A stretch of DNA of 64,000 nt, from the NCBI RefSeq assembly GCF_914768045.1, contig NZ_CAJZCD010000008.1:24867-88866 (forward strand). Direction: 5' to 3'. The notes below the pieces were generated by a model, which worked only from the letters and a program-made list of their open reading frames with translations, was not told where the DNA came from and made no database searches. The position numbers and the translations under genes are program-made. The stretch comes from Snodgrassella communis (lineage in GTDB: Bacteria > Pseudomonadota > Gammaproteobacteria > Burkholderiales > Neisseriaceae). Of this stretch, positions 54,057 through 61,678 are shown in pieces. Position 1 is the stretch's first letter. Every line of letters begins with the position of its first letter.

Positions 54057-54608
54057 TTGGCAATAGACGGTTACGATATAGAAAATCAGGCAAAAACCGT
54101 AGGAATTTTATTTCGGCACGGGACTGATACAAAATCAAACAGCGATACTGTGATTACCGATTATCAAAATAATATTGCACCTTACCAGTCTGGTCAGTTC
54201 TACAGGCGAGAATTACCTTGCATCATAGCACTATTAGATAAAATAGATAAAATAGATAAAATAGATAAAATCGATTTATCAACCATTTCAACCATTGTTA
54301 TTGACGGATATGTTCATCTGGCAGACGGTAAAATCGGCTTAGGTGGTTATCTTTATCATGCCTTAGATAAAACCATTTCCATTATTGGTGTGGCTAAAAA
54401 AGAATTTAGCGGAAATAAGCCGTATCTGATAGAAATCATTTGTGGCCAAAGCAAACATCCATTATATATTTCCGCAATCGGCATCCATTTAGAAAATGCA
54501 GCGGCAAACATTAATTCAGTGGCTGGAAAATATCGAATGCCTGATTTACTCAGTTTCCTTGAGCAGCGAACCCAACTATTTAAATTTGAGAAAGTGAGTC
54601 AAGAATAA
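54057..54608 (+). CDS. Endonuclease V-like protein
   Basis: 183 residues. Order of conserved blocks fits endonuclease V, which nicks DNA or RNA near deaminated bases: N-terminal LAIDGYDI (catalytic Asp), YQSGQFYRRELPCIIALLDK (Glu in RREL), STIVIDGYVHLADGKIGLGG (Asp), IIGVAKKEFSG (Lys) and a C-terminal ISAIGIHLENAAANI. Two oddities: no ATG at the expected start; the first possible codon is TTG at 54057 with no ribosome-binding site; and a 9-base repeat (GATAAAATA, four units, 54236-54273) encodes KIDKIDKIDKID. The gene may be expressed weakly or be decaying. Confidence 0.72.
   Translation: MAIDGYDIENQAKTVGILFRHGTDTKSNSDTVITDYQNNIAPYQSGQFYRRELPCIIALLDKIDKIDKIDKIDLSTISTIVIDGYVHLADGKIGLGGYLYHALDKTISIIGVAKKEFSGNKPYLIEIICGQSKHPLYISAIGIHLENAAANINSVAGKYRMPDLLSFLEQRTQLFKFEKVSQE
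54236..54273 (+). repeat. In-frame 9-base tandem repeat
   Basis: Four consecutive units of GATAAAATA (the last variant GATAAAATC) in the endonuclease V-like gene. Copy-number change would insert or delete KID without a frameshift. Confidence 0.9.
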
Positions 54609-55268
54609 TATATTGTCACATTAGCTGACTCTGAATAGATTAAATGGATTCTCTTGCGCCTAGTGATTTGAATGCATAACAATTATGCCTGATATCGTGC
54701 TTATTCTTCACTATGCTGAGCCTCAGATTTATTGAATAAATGATAACAAAAAGTTGATTGTTTGAAATTTATTATCGAATGTGACGGTTCAATAGCTATT
54801 TTCTGAATAAATCTGCCCAAGATTTGCCATAATATTGCAAGTGAATACACTATCATATTGAAGCAATATAAGTTGTGGCTGTTAATCAGTTACCTTACGC
54901 TATTGATGAAAATAATCCGGAATACAGTCTTTATCTGAATAAGGCTTTATACAATTTCCGGATGATGGTGCCGGATTTTATGGTATTGATACATGCTAAT
55001 TTGAGCATTGGCAGAAATAGTTATGTTCTGGCGGTTTATCTTTCTCCTGCCAAAATTATCAGGTGTAAACAGGACAGGCAATATTTAACAATGTCTCTGT
55101 AGCTGCATAAATGTCAATTTGACCAAGAAAGGGATGGACTGGATGATAATAGCAGACTGTATAAAAAGCCCGGATATAAAATATGCCGGTTTGAATCAGG
55201 CTAATGTTATTATCAGCAAAATATAATGGGTATAGTTAATCTGAATCGAACATGATTAAAGGAAAATA
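54609..55268. other. AT-rich intergenic region with a doubtful ORF
   Basis: About 660 bases. A plus-strand frame at 54875-55102 (GTG start, 75 residues, AVNQLPYAIDENNPEYSLYL near its start) has no good ribosome-binding site and no recognised domain; it may be a remnant. Nothing else seen. Confidence 0.3.
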
Positions 55269-56021
55269 ATGGCCAAAAGAAAAGAAATTCTAGATTGGTG
55301 TGCTCAGCAGCTCGCGGTAGCTCAGTTTCGTGATTTCAGTCCGAATGGATTGCAGGTGGAGGGCACAGATGAAGTCAATAGTATTGTCTGCGCTGTAACC
55401 GCTAGTCAGGCAGCTATTGATTTTGCCGTTGAGCAGCAGGCAGATATATTGCTGGTGCATCATGGTATGTTCTGGAAAAATGAAGCAGCAGCAATAACCG
55501 GCTGGAAAAAACGCCGTATCCAGACATTGTTAAGTCGTGATATTAATCTGGTTGGCTACCATTTACCACTGGATGCGCATCAGCAATGGGGCAATAATGT
55601 GCAGCTGGCACGGCATTTGGGCTGGCAGGTTGATGGTTGTGGCGGGGAGCAGAATCTGGTGCAGTATGGTTCACTGGCGCACCCGCAATCTGCGCTTGAG
55701 CTGGCCGGACAACTGGAGATTGGTCTTAGCCGCAGGCCGGTACTCTTGTGTGCAGATGTGCAGCAGTCAGTACGCAAGCTGGCTTGGTGTACTGGTGGCG
55801 GTCAGAGTTTTTTCCAGCTTGCCATCGATGCTGGTGTTGATGCGTTTGTTACCGGAGAAGTTTCAGAACCACAATATCATCTGGCACAGGAATGCGGGGT
55901 GGTGTTTATTGCTGCGGGGCATCATGCTACAGAACGATATGGCATACAGGCTCTTGCTGCTGCTGTAGCCGAGCAATTTGGCATCAGCCAGCAGTTTTTT
56001 GATGAACCCAATCCGGTTTAA
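55269..56021 (+). CDS. Nif3-like dinuclear metal center protein (YbgI family)
   Basis: 250-residue member of the NIF3/DUF34 family, which forms hexameric toroids with a dinuclear metal site; E. coli YbgI is the relative. Metal ligands appear in LLVHHGMFWKN (about 60-70), VGYHLPLDAHQQWGNNVQLA (about 95-114) and FIAAGHHATERYGI (about 215-228). DFSPNGLQVEG and VTGEVSEPQYH are also typical. Proposed roles include metal insertion and GTP cyclohydrolase-like chemistry, none proven here. GGAAA precedes the ATG. Confidence 0.92.
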   Translation: MAKRKEILDWCAQQLAVAQFRDFSPNGLQVEGTDEVNSIVCAVTASQAAIDFAVEQQADILLVHHGMFWKNEAAAITGWKKRRIQTLLSRDINLVGYHLPLDAHQQWGNNVQLARHLGWQVDGCGGEQNLVQYGSLAHPQSALELAGQLEIGLSRRPVLLCADVQQSVRKLAWCTGGGQSFFQLAIDAGVDAFVTGEVSEPQYHLAQECGVVFIAAGHHATERYGIQALAAAVAEQFGISQQFFDEPNPV

Positions 56022-56182
56022 ACTGTAATAGTGGGGATAATTTATTATAATTATCAGAAAAAATTTTTAATAAACATAAGTTTAAGCTATTTTTCTGGTA
56101 AAATTAGAGTCATTTGTCTATAATTAGATGATTTAGACACCACACTGTATTGATATTATGCAGTAATCTTGGGAAATTAATT

Positions 56183-56788
56183 ATGATGACATTATACGCG
56201 GGTATGACTTGCCCGTTTAGTCAGCGTTGCAGCTTTGTCCTGTATGAAAAGGGCATGGATTTTGAAATCAAAGATGTAGACGTTTACAATAAGCCGGAAG
56301 ATCTCGCTGTAATGAACCCATATAATCAGGTGCCGGTACTGGTAGAGCGCGATCTGATTTTGTATGAATCCAATATTATTAATGAATATATTGATGAGCG
56401 TTTTCCGCATCCGCAGCTGATGCCGGCTGATCCGATTATGCGCGGTCGTGGCCGTCTGGTACTGTATCGTCTGGAAAAAGAATTATTCAGTCATGTACTG
56501 GTACTGGAAAATCCTGAATCTAGTAACAAGGAAATGAATAAGGCTCGTGAGGCGATTACTCAGGGTCTGACTATGCTGGCACCGGCATTCACCAAAAACA
56601 AGTATATCATTGGTGATGATTTTTCTATGATTGATGTGGCGCTGGCTCCGTTATTATGGCGTTTGGATCACTATGATATCAAGCTGCCGAAATCGGCTGC
56701 ACCTTTGCTGAAATATGCTGAGCGTATTTTCCAGCGTGAGGCGTTTATTAGTGCATTAACGCCGGCTGAAAAGGCTATGCGTCGCTAA
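56183..56788 (+). CDS. sspA: Stringent starvation protein A
   Basis: GST-fold protein that binds RNA polymerase and modulates stress and virulence promoters. 201 residues from the ATG at 56183; a second ATG follows immediately. N-terminal thioredoxin-like domain: LYAGMTCPFSQRCSFVLYEK, NPYNQVPVLVERDLILYES, NIINEYIDERFPHPQLMPAD. C-terminal helical domain contains PLLWRLDHYDI. GGGA lies 9 bases upstream. Upstream frame opening at 56150 is ignored. Followed 26 bases later by sspB. Confidence 0.95.
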   Translation: MMTLYAGMTCPFSQRCSFVLYEKGMDFEIKDVDVYNKPEDLAVMNPYNQVPVLVERDLILYESNIINEYIDERFPHPQLMPADPIMRGRGRLVLYRLEKELFSHVLVLENPESSNKEMNKAREAITQGLTMLAPAFTKNKYIIGDDFSMIDVALAPLLWRLDHYDIKLPKSAAPLLKYAERIFQREAFISALTPAEKAMRR

Positions 56789-56813
56789 ATAATGTTGATA
56801 AGGGGAAAAGGCA

Positions 56814-57257
56814 ATGAGTAAGCTAAGTACCAAACCGTATATTTTGCGTGCATTATATGAATGGGCGCTGGACAGTGGTTATACGCCACACATTGTTGCG
56901 TGGGTAAACGATAAAACCTGCGTACCCCGTCAATATGTCCGTGACAATGAGATTGTGCTCAATATTGGTGCTGTAGCCGCGCATAATCTGAATATTGATA
57001 ATGAATGGGTTAGCTTTGCTGCCCGTTTTAATGGTGTATCCCATGATATCTGGATTCCGGTTGGCCATGTAATCAGCCTTTTTGCCCGTGAAACGGGTGA
57101 GGGCATGGGTTTTGAAGTAGAACCGTTTACTGGTGATGATGATGTGCCGGCAACCGAGGATGGAGAGGCAGCAGAAGCTGAAACTGCCGCTGAGCCTAAA
57201 CCGGCAGCAGATAGTGTTCAATCAGGCGCTAAAAAAGGGCTGAAAATTATCAAATAG
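56814..57257 (+). CDS. sspB: ClpXP protease specificity-enhancing factor SspB
   Basis: Adaptor that binds ssrA-tagged proteins and delivers them to ClpXP. 147 residues. The folded domain (about 1-110) has RALYEWALDSGYTPHIVAWV, REIVLNIG-like NEIVLNIGAVAAHNLNIDNE and SLFARETGEGMGF. An acidic, Ala/Glu/Pro-rich linker (about 111-140) leads to the C-terminal ClpX-binding peptide ending GLKIIK. AAGGGGA precedes the ATG. Forms the conserved sspA-sspB operon. Confidence 0.95.
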   Translation: MSKLSTKPYILRALYEWALDSGYTPHIVAWVNDKTCVPRQYVRDNEIVLNIGAVAAHNLNIDNEWVSFAARFNGVSHDIWIPVGHVISLFARETGEGMGFEVEPFTGDDDVPATEDGEAAEAETAAEPKPAADSVQSGAKKGLKIIK

Positions 57258-57314
57258 CTGATTGTTTTCAATTAAACCTTACTCCTGAGGACGGAAAAAT
57301 TTTATTGTCATGAT

Positions 57315-57346
57315 AAGAGCTGAAATGTGCTGATTTCAGCTCTTTT
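57315..57346 (+). terminator. Terminator of the sspA-sspB operon
   Basis: A 12-bp stem AAGAGCTGAAAT/ATTTCAGCTCTT with a 6-nt loop and T-run, 57 bases after the sspB stop codon. Confidence 0.9.
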
Positions 57347-57398
57347 TATATTTTATGTTTACGGCTGATCCCTGTGTATTAAGTATGGAGATCAGTTA

Positions 57399-57533
57399 AT
57401 GACTTTTGATTTCAATTGTCTGGCTGATGAGCCACACGGCTTATTGGTATTAAGCTTTGTATGCTTAAGCATAGAATCTTTCTGCATGTATTTTAATATC
57501 AAATTAATATCGGTGGCTTTGTTCTGCTATTAA
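57399..57533 (+). CDS. Possible small hydrophobic protein, 44 aa
   Basis: Short frame MTFDFNCLADEPHGLLVLSF through to VALFCY, with GGAG 9 bases before the ATG and a hydrophobic centre that could span the membrane. No homologue recognised. It sits in the 438-base gap between the ssp terminator and the next gene, so it would need its own promoter. Translation is uncertain. Confidence 0.3.
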   Translation: MTFDFNCLADEPHGLLVLSFVCLSIESFCMYFNIKLISVALFCY

Positions 57534-57695
57534 GCAGGTTTAGTGCTATTGAAATCGTTAAACAACTATTTTAAGCGCATTTTTATTCAAAATAGTGTTT
57601 CATTCTGTGTGACAATATCGGTTAAAATAGTGTTGCTGGATAATTATTAATGACAATACGCTTTATAATCCCTATATTTGCCGGAGTTTGAACGT

Positions 57696-57983
57696 ATGAA
57701 GCAAACTGCTGAATCTGCAACTGCTGATAATGAATTAAGCAGGCAGCTAACTCAAAAAGAACAGAAATTTAAAAGAGTGAAATTTTATTTTAATGTTATT
57801 TTTGCTTTATGTTGTCTGGTGTTTGCCCTAGGACTGGTGTGGATGAATGTAATGGCGATTGCCAGCTCATTTATTACTGCCATGATGTTTGGCATGGCCT
57901 ATCTGGGGGTGATTATGATATTTGACGAAGATATCAAAGAAATAAAGCATAAGCTGGAAAAATCAGCATCGGTTTCAATCTGA
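57696..57983 (+). CDS. Small membrane protein of unknown function
   Basis: 95 residues from the ATG at 57696 (CCGGAG 9 bases upstream; frame opens at a TTG at 57678). N-terminal 30 residues polar and charged (QLTQKEQKFKRVKFYF), then two transmembrane helices (about 33-53 and 57-78) and a cytoplasmic tail IKEIKHKLEKSAS that looks coiled-coil. No family recognised. Converges with the YjdF-like gene. Confidence 0.6.
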   Translation: MKQTAESATADNELSRQLTQKEQKFKRVKFYFNVIFALCCLVFALGLVWMNVMAIASSFITAMMFGMAYLGVIMIFDEDIKEIKHKLEKSASVSI

Positions 57984-58074
57984 ATGGCAAATGTATCAGG
58001 CAGCTTTTATGGATTCTGCTTATGCAGAATTAATCTGTTAAATTGGCTGAGCCGGCTGCGGATAATCACTACGG

Positions 58075-58698
58075 CTATTTGTTCTGGTGTCCGTGTTTTG
58101 CTGTGGCTGATTGTGGTAAATGCTGTTTGCTATAGTACAGGTAAGTTAGCATAACGCTACAGCCAATCAGACACCACAGCATGTCTTGCTGTGTATCCCA
58201 AACATCACCCTGTGTGCCAAGAAAAGTTATTGCCTGCTGATTGCTGATTTCGGCTACCAGCCATTCAAACAGTTCATAAATGGCACTAATAGCCATACAG
58301 ATACAGCCGCTTAAAAAAAACACCCAGCCGCGGCGACGTACAATCTGTAAACGCCAGAGTAATTCGCTGGCAATCAGGGCAGGCGAGAAGCCTTGAAAAA
58401 AGTGGCCAAGCTTGTCGTAGTTATTGCGTGACCAATTAAACAGGTTGCGCAGATAATTAAATACCGGTTCTTCTGCATAGGTATAATGTCCGCCAATCAG
58501 CAGTATAATTGCATGAATCAGTACTACCCAATACACCAGTTTACTGAAACGGAAACGTGAATAGGTAGATACAAGTATTGCCACGCCTGCTATTGCAGGC
58601 AATACTTCCAGGCACCAAGTTGGATAGTCATGTGGCCGGTAGGCCGACCACAGTAATACGATAAGAAAAATCATCAATTGCAGAATATGGGTTTTCAT
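58075..58698 (-). CDS. DUF2238 (YjdF-like) membrane protein
   Basis: 207 residues from the ATG at 58698 with AGGAAAGAG upstream; a longer frame to 58758 is not supported. Six hydrophobic segments. Family pattern: LVYWVVLIHAIILLIGGHYT, NNYDKLGHFFQGFSPALIAS (conserved DRxGHFxQG-like), ISAIYELFEWLVAE and GDVWDTQQDMLWCLIG, matching the YjdF/DUF2238 group. The conserved His, Glu and Asp residues cluster as in a metal or lipid site; the function is unknown. Confidence 0.88.
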   Translation of the reverse strand: MKTHILQLMIFLIVLLWSAYRPHDYPTWCLEVLPAIAGVAILVSTYSRFRFSKLVYWVVLIHAIILLIGGHYTYAEEPVFNYLRNLFNWSRNNYDKLGHFFQGFSPALIASELLWRLQIVRRRGWVFFLSGCICMAISAIYELFEWLVAEISNQQAITFLGTQGDVWDTQQDMLWCLIGCSVMLTYLYYSKQHLPQSATAKHGHQNK

Positions 58699-59143
58699 CG
58701 GCGCTCTTTCCTGCAAATGCCTCAGTGGTGGTATCTGGCTGGAATGGATAAACGGCAAAAAATCTCAGCTTATTTAGATCATCAGTATCTATAAAAACAA
58801 TTGCGTTAGCAGTTTTGTATTAATATCTGCATCTTAAGCTGGATAAACTGTTTAAGCAAATATGACTTGCGAGCTAAAAATGGGAGATTAGTTTGCTCTG
58901 TTATGATATTTTGCAATGTGGTCATGGTTATTGAAAGATATTGTTGCTGTTAATAGGTGGCTATCTGGCGACTTTTTTATAAATATATGAGTTATTTTTA
59001 AAAGCAAAATTTTAACATATTGTTTATTATGAAAAATAAAAACTATCGCTTATATAAAATCATTTGATTATATTTATGACGTGAATTTGTGTACTATACG
59101 TGCATTACTTAATTCAATGCTGTTTCACTCAAGGAGATACTTC
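58699..59143. other. AT-rich divergent intergenic region upstream of ahpC
   Basis: About 445 bases. A TACTAT -10-like element at 59092-59097 lacks a good -35, which fits an activator-dependent promoter such as one controlled by OxyR. No OxyR box could be assigned with confidence. No ORF seen. Confidence 0.35.
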
Positions 59144-59710
59144 ATGGTTGCTAACGTTAATACCGAAATCAAACCATTCAACACCACTGCTTTTCATAAT
59201 GGTAAATTTGTAGACATCAGCGATGCAGATGTTAAGGGTAAATGGTCTGTATTCTTTTTCTATCCGGCTGACTTTACTTTTGTTTGCCCGACAGAATTAG
59301 GTGATCTGGCTGATCACTATGAAGAATTGCAAAAAATGGGTGTGGAAGTTTACTCTGTATCTACAGATACTCATTTCACTCATAAAGCTTGGCACGATGC
59401 ATCAGAAACGATTGCTAAAATCAAATACTTTATGCTGGGTGACCGCAACGCCACACTGGCTACCAATTTTGGTGTGCTGCGTGAAGGAGAGGGTTCTGCT
59501 GACCGCGCTACTTTTCTGGTTGACCCGCAAGGCATCATTCAGAGTGTAGAAGTTACCGCTGAAGGTATTGGCCGTGAAGCTGCTGATCTGGTGCGTAAAG
59601 TTAAAGCTGCACAATACGTTGCCTCTCATCCGGGTGAAGTTTGCCCAGCTAAATGGAAAGAAGGAGACAAAACTCTGGCACCTTCTCTTGAATTAGTTGG
59701 TAAAATCTAA
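59144..59710 (+). CDS. ahpC: Alkyl hydroperoxide reductase subunit C (peroxiredoxin)
   Basis: Two-Cys peroxiredoxin that reduces hydrogen peroxide and organic peroxides. 188 residues from the ATG at 59144 with AAGGAG 8 bases upstream (E. coli 187). The peroxidatic Cys lies in [20 protein letters not shown] (about residue 47) and the resolving Cys in [17 protein letters not shown] (about 166). Its electron donor AhpF is encoded next, after a terminator-like hairpin, which would allow AhpC to be made in excess. Confidence 0.97.
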   Translation: MVANVNTEIKPFNTTAFHNGKFVDISDADVKGKWSVFFFYPADFTFVCPTELGDLADHYEELQKMGVEVYSVSTDTHFTHKAWHDASETIAKIKYFMLGDRNATLATNFGVLREGEGSADRATFLVDPQGIIQSVEVTAEGIGREAADLVRKVKAAQYVASHPGEVCPAKWKEGDKTLAPSLELVGKI

Positions 59711-59761
59711 TAACACTTAAACACACACATCGATATCTTTGCTGTTAGTTAACAGCCATTC

Positions 59762-59796
59762 AGCCCGAATACCGGCTGCGGTATTCGGGCTTTTTT
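59762..59796 (+). terminator. Terminator between ahpC and ahpF
   Basis: A 12-bp GC-rich stem AGCCCGAATACC/GGTATTCGGGCT with a T6 run, 51 bases after the ahpC stop codon. Partial read-through would set the ahpC:ahpF ratio. Confidence 0.88.
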
Positions 59797-59864
59797 AACA
59801 AACAAATCTACAGGCTATCAAAAATCGAAAATCGATTGTTAATATCAATGTTAAGGAGTTGTAA

Positions 59865-61433
59865 ATGTTGGACGATACCCTGAAAAGCCAATTAAAAGCT
59901 TATTTGGAATATGTAACCAGACCGGTTGAAATTATTGCTACGTTAAACGATAGTGCTGGTGCCCGCGATATGCTGGCACTGTTAAAGGAAGTGCAGGCAC
60001 TGAGTGATAAAATTAGCCTGCGTACTGATGGTAAGTCTGAGCGTACACCTTCTTTTGAAATTACCAATCCCGGTACGCATACTGGTCTGGTTTTTGCCGG
60101 TAATCCAACGGGACATGAATTCAGTTCGCTGGTGCTGGCTTTATTACAGGCAGGTGGCCATCCATCCAAAGAAGCTGAATCTTTGCAGCAACAAATAAAA
60201 AATCTGCAAGGTAGTTTTCATTTTGAAACGTATTATTCTATTACTTGTCATAATTGTCCGGATGTGATTCAGGCACTGAATCTGATGACCATTCTCAATC
60301 CGAATATCAGCCATACAGCTATTGATGGTGCTTTATTTCAGGATGAAATTGAGGCAAAGCAGATTATGGGTGTACCGGCAGTATTTCTGAATGGCGAGCC
60401 TTTTGGGCAGGGGCGGATGGAGCTGGCGGAAATTGTGGCCAAACTGGACAGCAATGCAGCTGACAGGGCAGTTGAAGCGCTGAATGCGAAACAGCCCTTT
60501 GATGTACTGATTGTTGGCGGAGGCCCTGCCGGTGCGGCAGCAGCGGTGTATGCCGCGCGTAAAGGAATCCGTACCGGAATTGTGGCCGAACGATTTGGCG
60601 GGCAGGTACTGGATACGCTGGATATTGAAAATTACGTTTCGGTTTTGCGTACCGATGGCCCGCGTTTTGCTCAGGATCTGGAAAACCATGTACGCAGCTA
60701 TGATGTAGATATTATGAATCTGCAAAAAGTCAGTGCGCTGATTCCGGCTAGCAGCGAAGGTGGATTAATTGAGGTGCATACGGAAAGCGGTGCTGTTCTG
60801 AAATCACGTACCGTGATTCTGTCTACCGGTGCGCGCTGGCGTTCTATGAATGTCCCCGGCGAACAGGAATATCGTACTAAGGGGGTGACTTATTGCCCGC
60901 ATTGTGATGGTCCTTTGTTCAAAGGCAAAGACGTGGCTGTGATTGGCGGTGGCAATTCCGGCGTGGAAGCTGCTATTGATCTGGCCGGTATCGTTAAAAG
61001 TGTCACCTTGCTGGAATTTTCTGATAAATTGCGTGCAGATGAGGTATTGCAGCATAAGCTCAATAGCCTGTCTAATGTAAAGGTTATTCGTAACGCTCAG
61101 ACTACTGAGGTAACCGGTGCTGCTGGCAAAGTCAGTGGTCTGAACTATGTTGACCGGCTAAGCAATACTCAACAGCATCTGGCACTGGAAGGAATATTTG
61201 TACAGATTGGTCTGTTACCCAATACCGGCTTTTTGCAGGGTACAGTTGACTTGACTGAACCGATGCATGAAATTGTGATTGATGCACATGGTAAAACCAA
61301 TGTGCCGGGGGTATTTGCTGCCGGTGACTGCACCAATGTACCCTATAAGCAGATTATTATTGCCGCAGGTGAGGGTGCTAAGGCTGCATTAAGTGCTTTT
61401 GATTATTTGATTCGTACCTGCGCACCTCAATAA
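59865..61433 (+). CDS. ahpF: Alkyl hydroperoxide reductase subunit F
   Basis: NADH-dependent flavoprotein disulfide reductase that recycles AhpC. 522 residues (E. coli 521). N-terminal tandem thioredoxin-fold domain with redox CHNC (about residues 128-131) and [17 protein letters not shown]. Then thioredoxin-reductase-like FAD/NADH domains: [26 protein letters not shown]-type active site [29 protein letters not shown] and [26 protein letters not shown] lies 7 bases before the ATG. Confidence 0.97.
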   Translation: MLDDTLKSQLKAYLEYVTRPVEIIATLNDSAGARDMLALLKEVQALSDKISLRTDGKSERTPSFEITNPGTHTGLVFAGNPTGHEFSSLVLALLQAGGHPSKEAESLQQQIKNLQGSFHFETYYSITCHNCPDVIQALNLMTILNPNISHTAIDGALFQDEIEAKQIMGVPAVFLNGEPFGQGRMELAEIVAKLDSNAADRAVEALNAKQPFDVLIVGGGPAGAAAAVYAARKGIRTGIVAERFGGQVLDTLDIENYVSVLRTDGPRFAQDLENHVRSYDVDIMNLQKVSALIPASSEGGLIEVHTESGAVLKSRTVILSTGARWRSMNVPGEQEYRTKGVTYCPHCDGPLFKGKDVAVIGGGNSGVEAAIDLAGIVKSVTLLEFSDKLRADEVLQHKLNSLSNVKVIRNAQTTEVTGAAGKVSGLNYVDRLSNTQQHLALEGIFVQIGLLPNTGFLQGTVDLTEPMHEIVIDAHGKTNVPGVFAAGDCTNVPYKQIIIAAGEGAKAALSAFDYLIRTCAPQ

Positions 61434-61449
61434 CCTTATTTTAATAGCG

Positions 61450-61486
61450 AGCCCCGCAAAGCTTTTAGTTTTGTGGGGCTTTTCAT
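61450..61486 (+). terminator. ahpF terminator
   Basis: An 11-bp stem AGCCCCGCAAA/TTTGTGGGGCT (one G-U) followed by TTTTC, 17 bases after the ahpF stop codon. Confidence 0.8.
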
Positions 61487-61599
61487 TTCAAGGGTTTATG
61501 GTTGCAAGTATGATTATTACCTGTATATGCCTATTTAAAAGCATGGAAGTTTAAGCTAGTTTTCTAAAAATAATCCAAGTTAATAATATAAATATAAAC

Positions 61600-61628
61600 A
61601 GAGCAAAACCGTAAACAGTTTTGCTCTG
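61600..61628 (-). terminator. Terminator downstream of the autotransporter gene
   Basis: An 11-bp stem CAGAGCAAAAC/GTTTTGCTCTG with a 7-nt loop, followed on the minus strand by a T/A-rich run. A second hairpin lies at 61639-61668, closer to the stop codon. Confidence 0.75.
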
Positions 61629-61678
61629 TCAGGAGACATAGCAGTAGCTGTATCAAACAGCCACTGCTGTGAGTGTGG

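Noticed and set aside
54236..54273. KID repeat as the site of an intein or frameshift
   Set aside because: The repeat is a multiple of three, keeps the frame and is flanked by intact endonuclease V motifs on both sides.
60333..60725. Minus-strand frame of 130 codons inside ahpF
   Set aside because: Antisense shadow of ahpF without any supporting signal.
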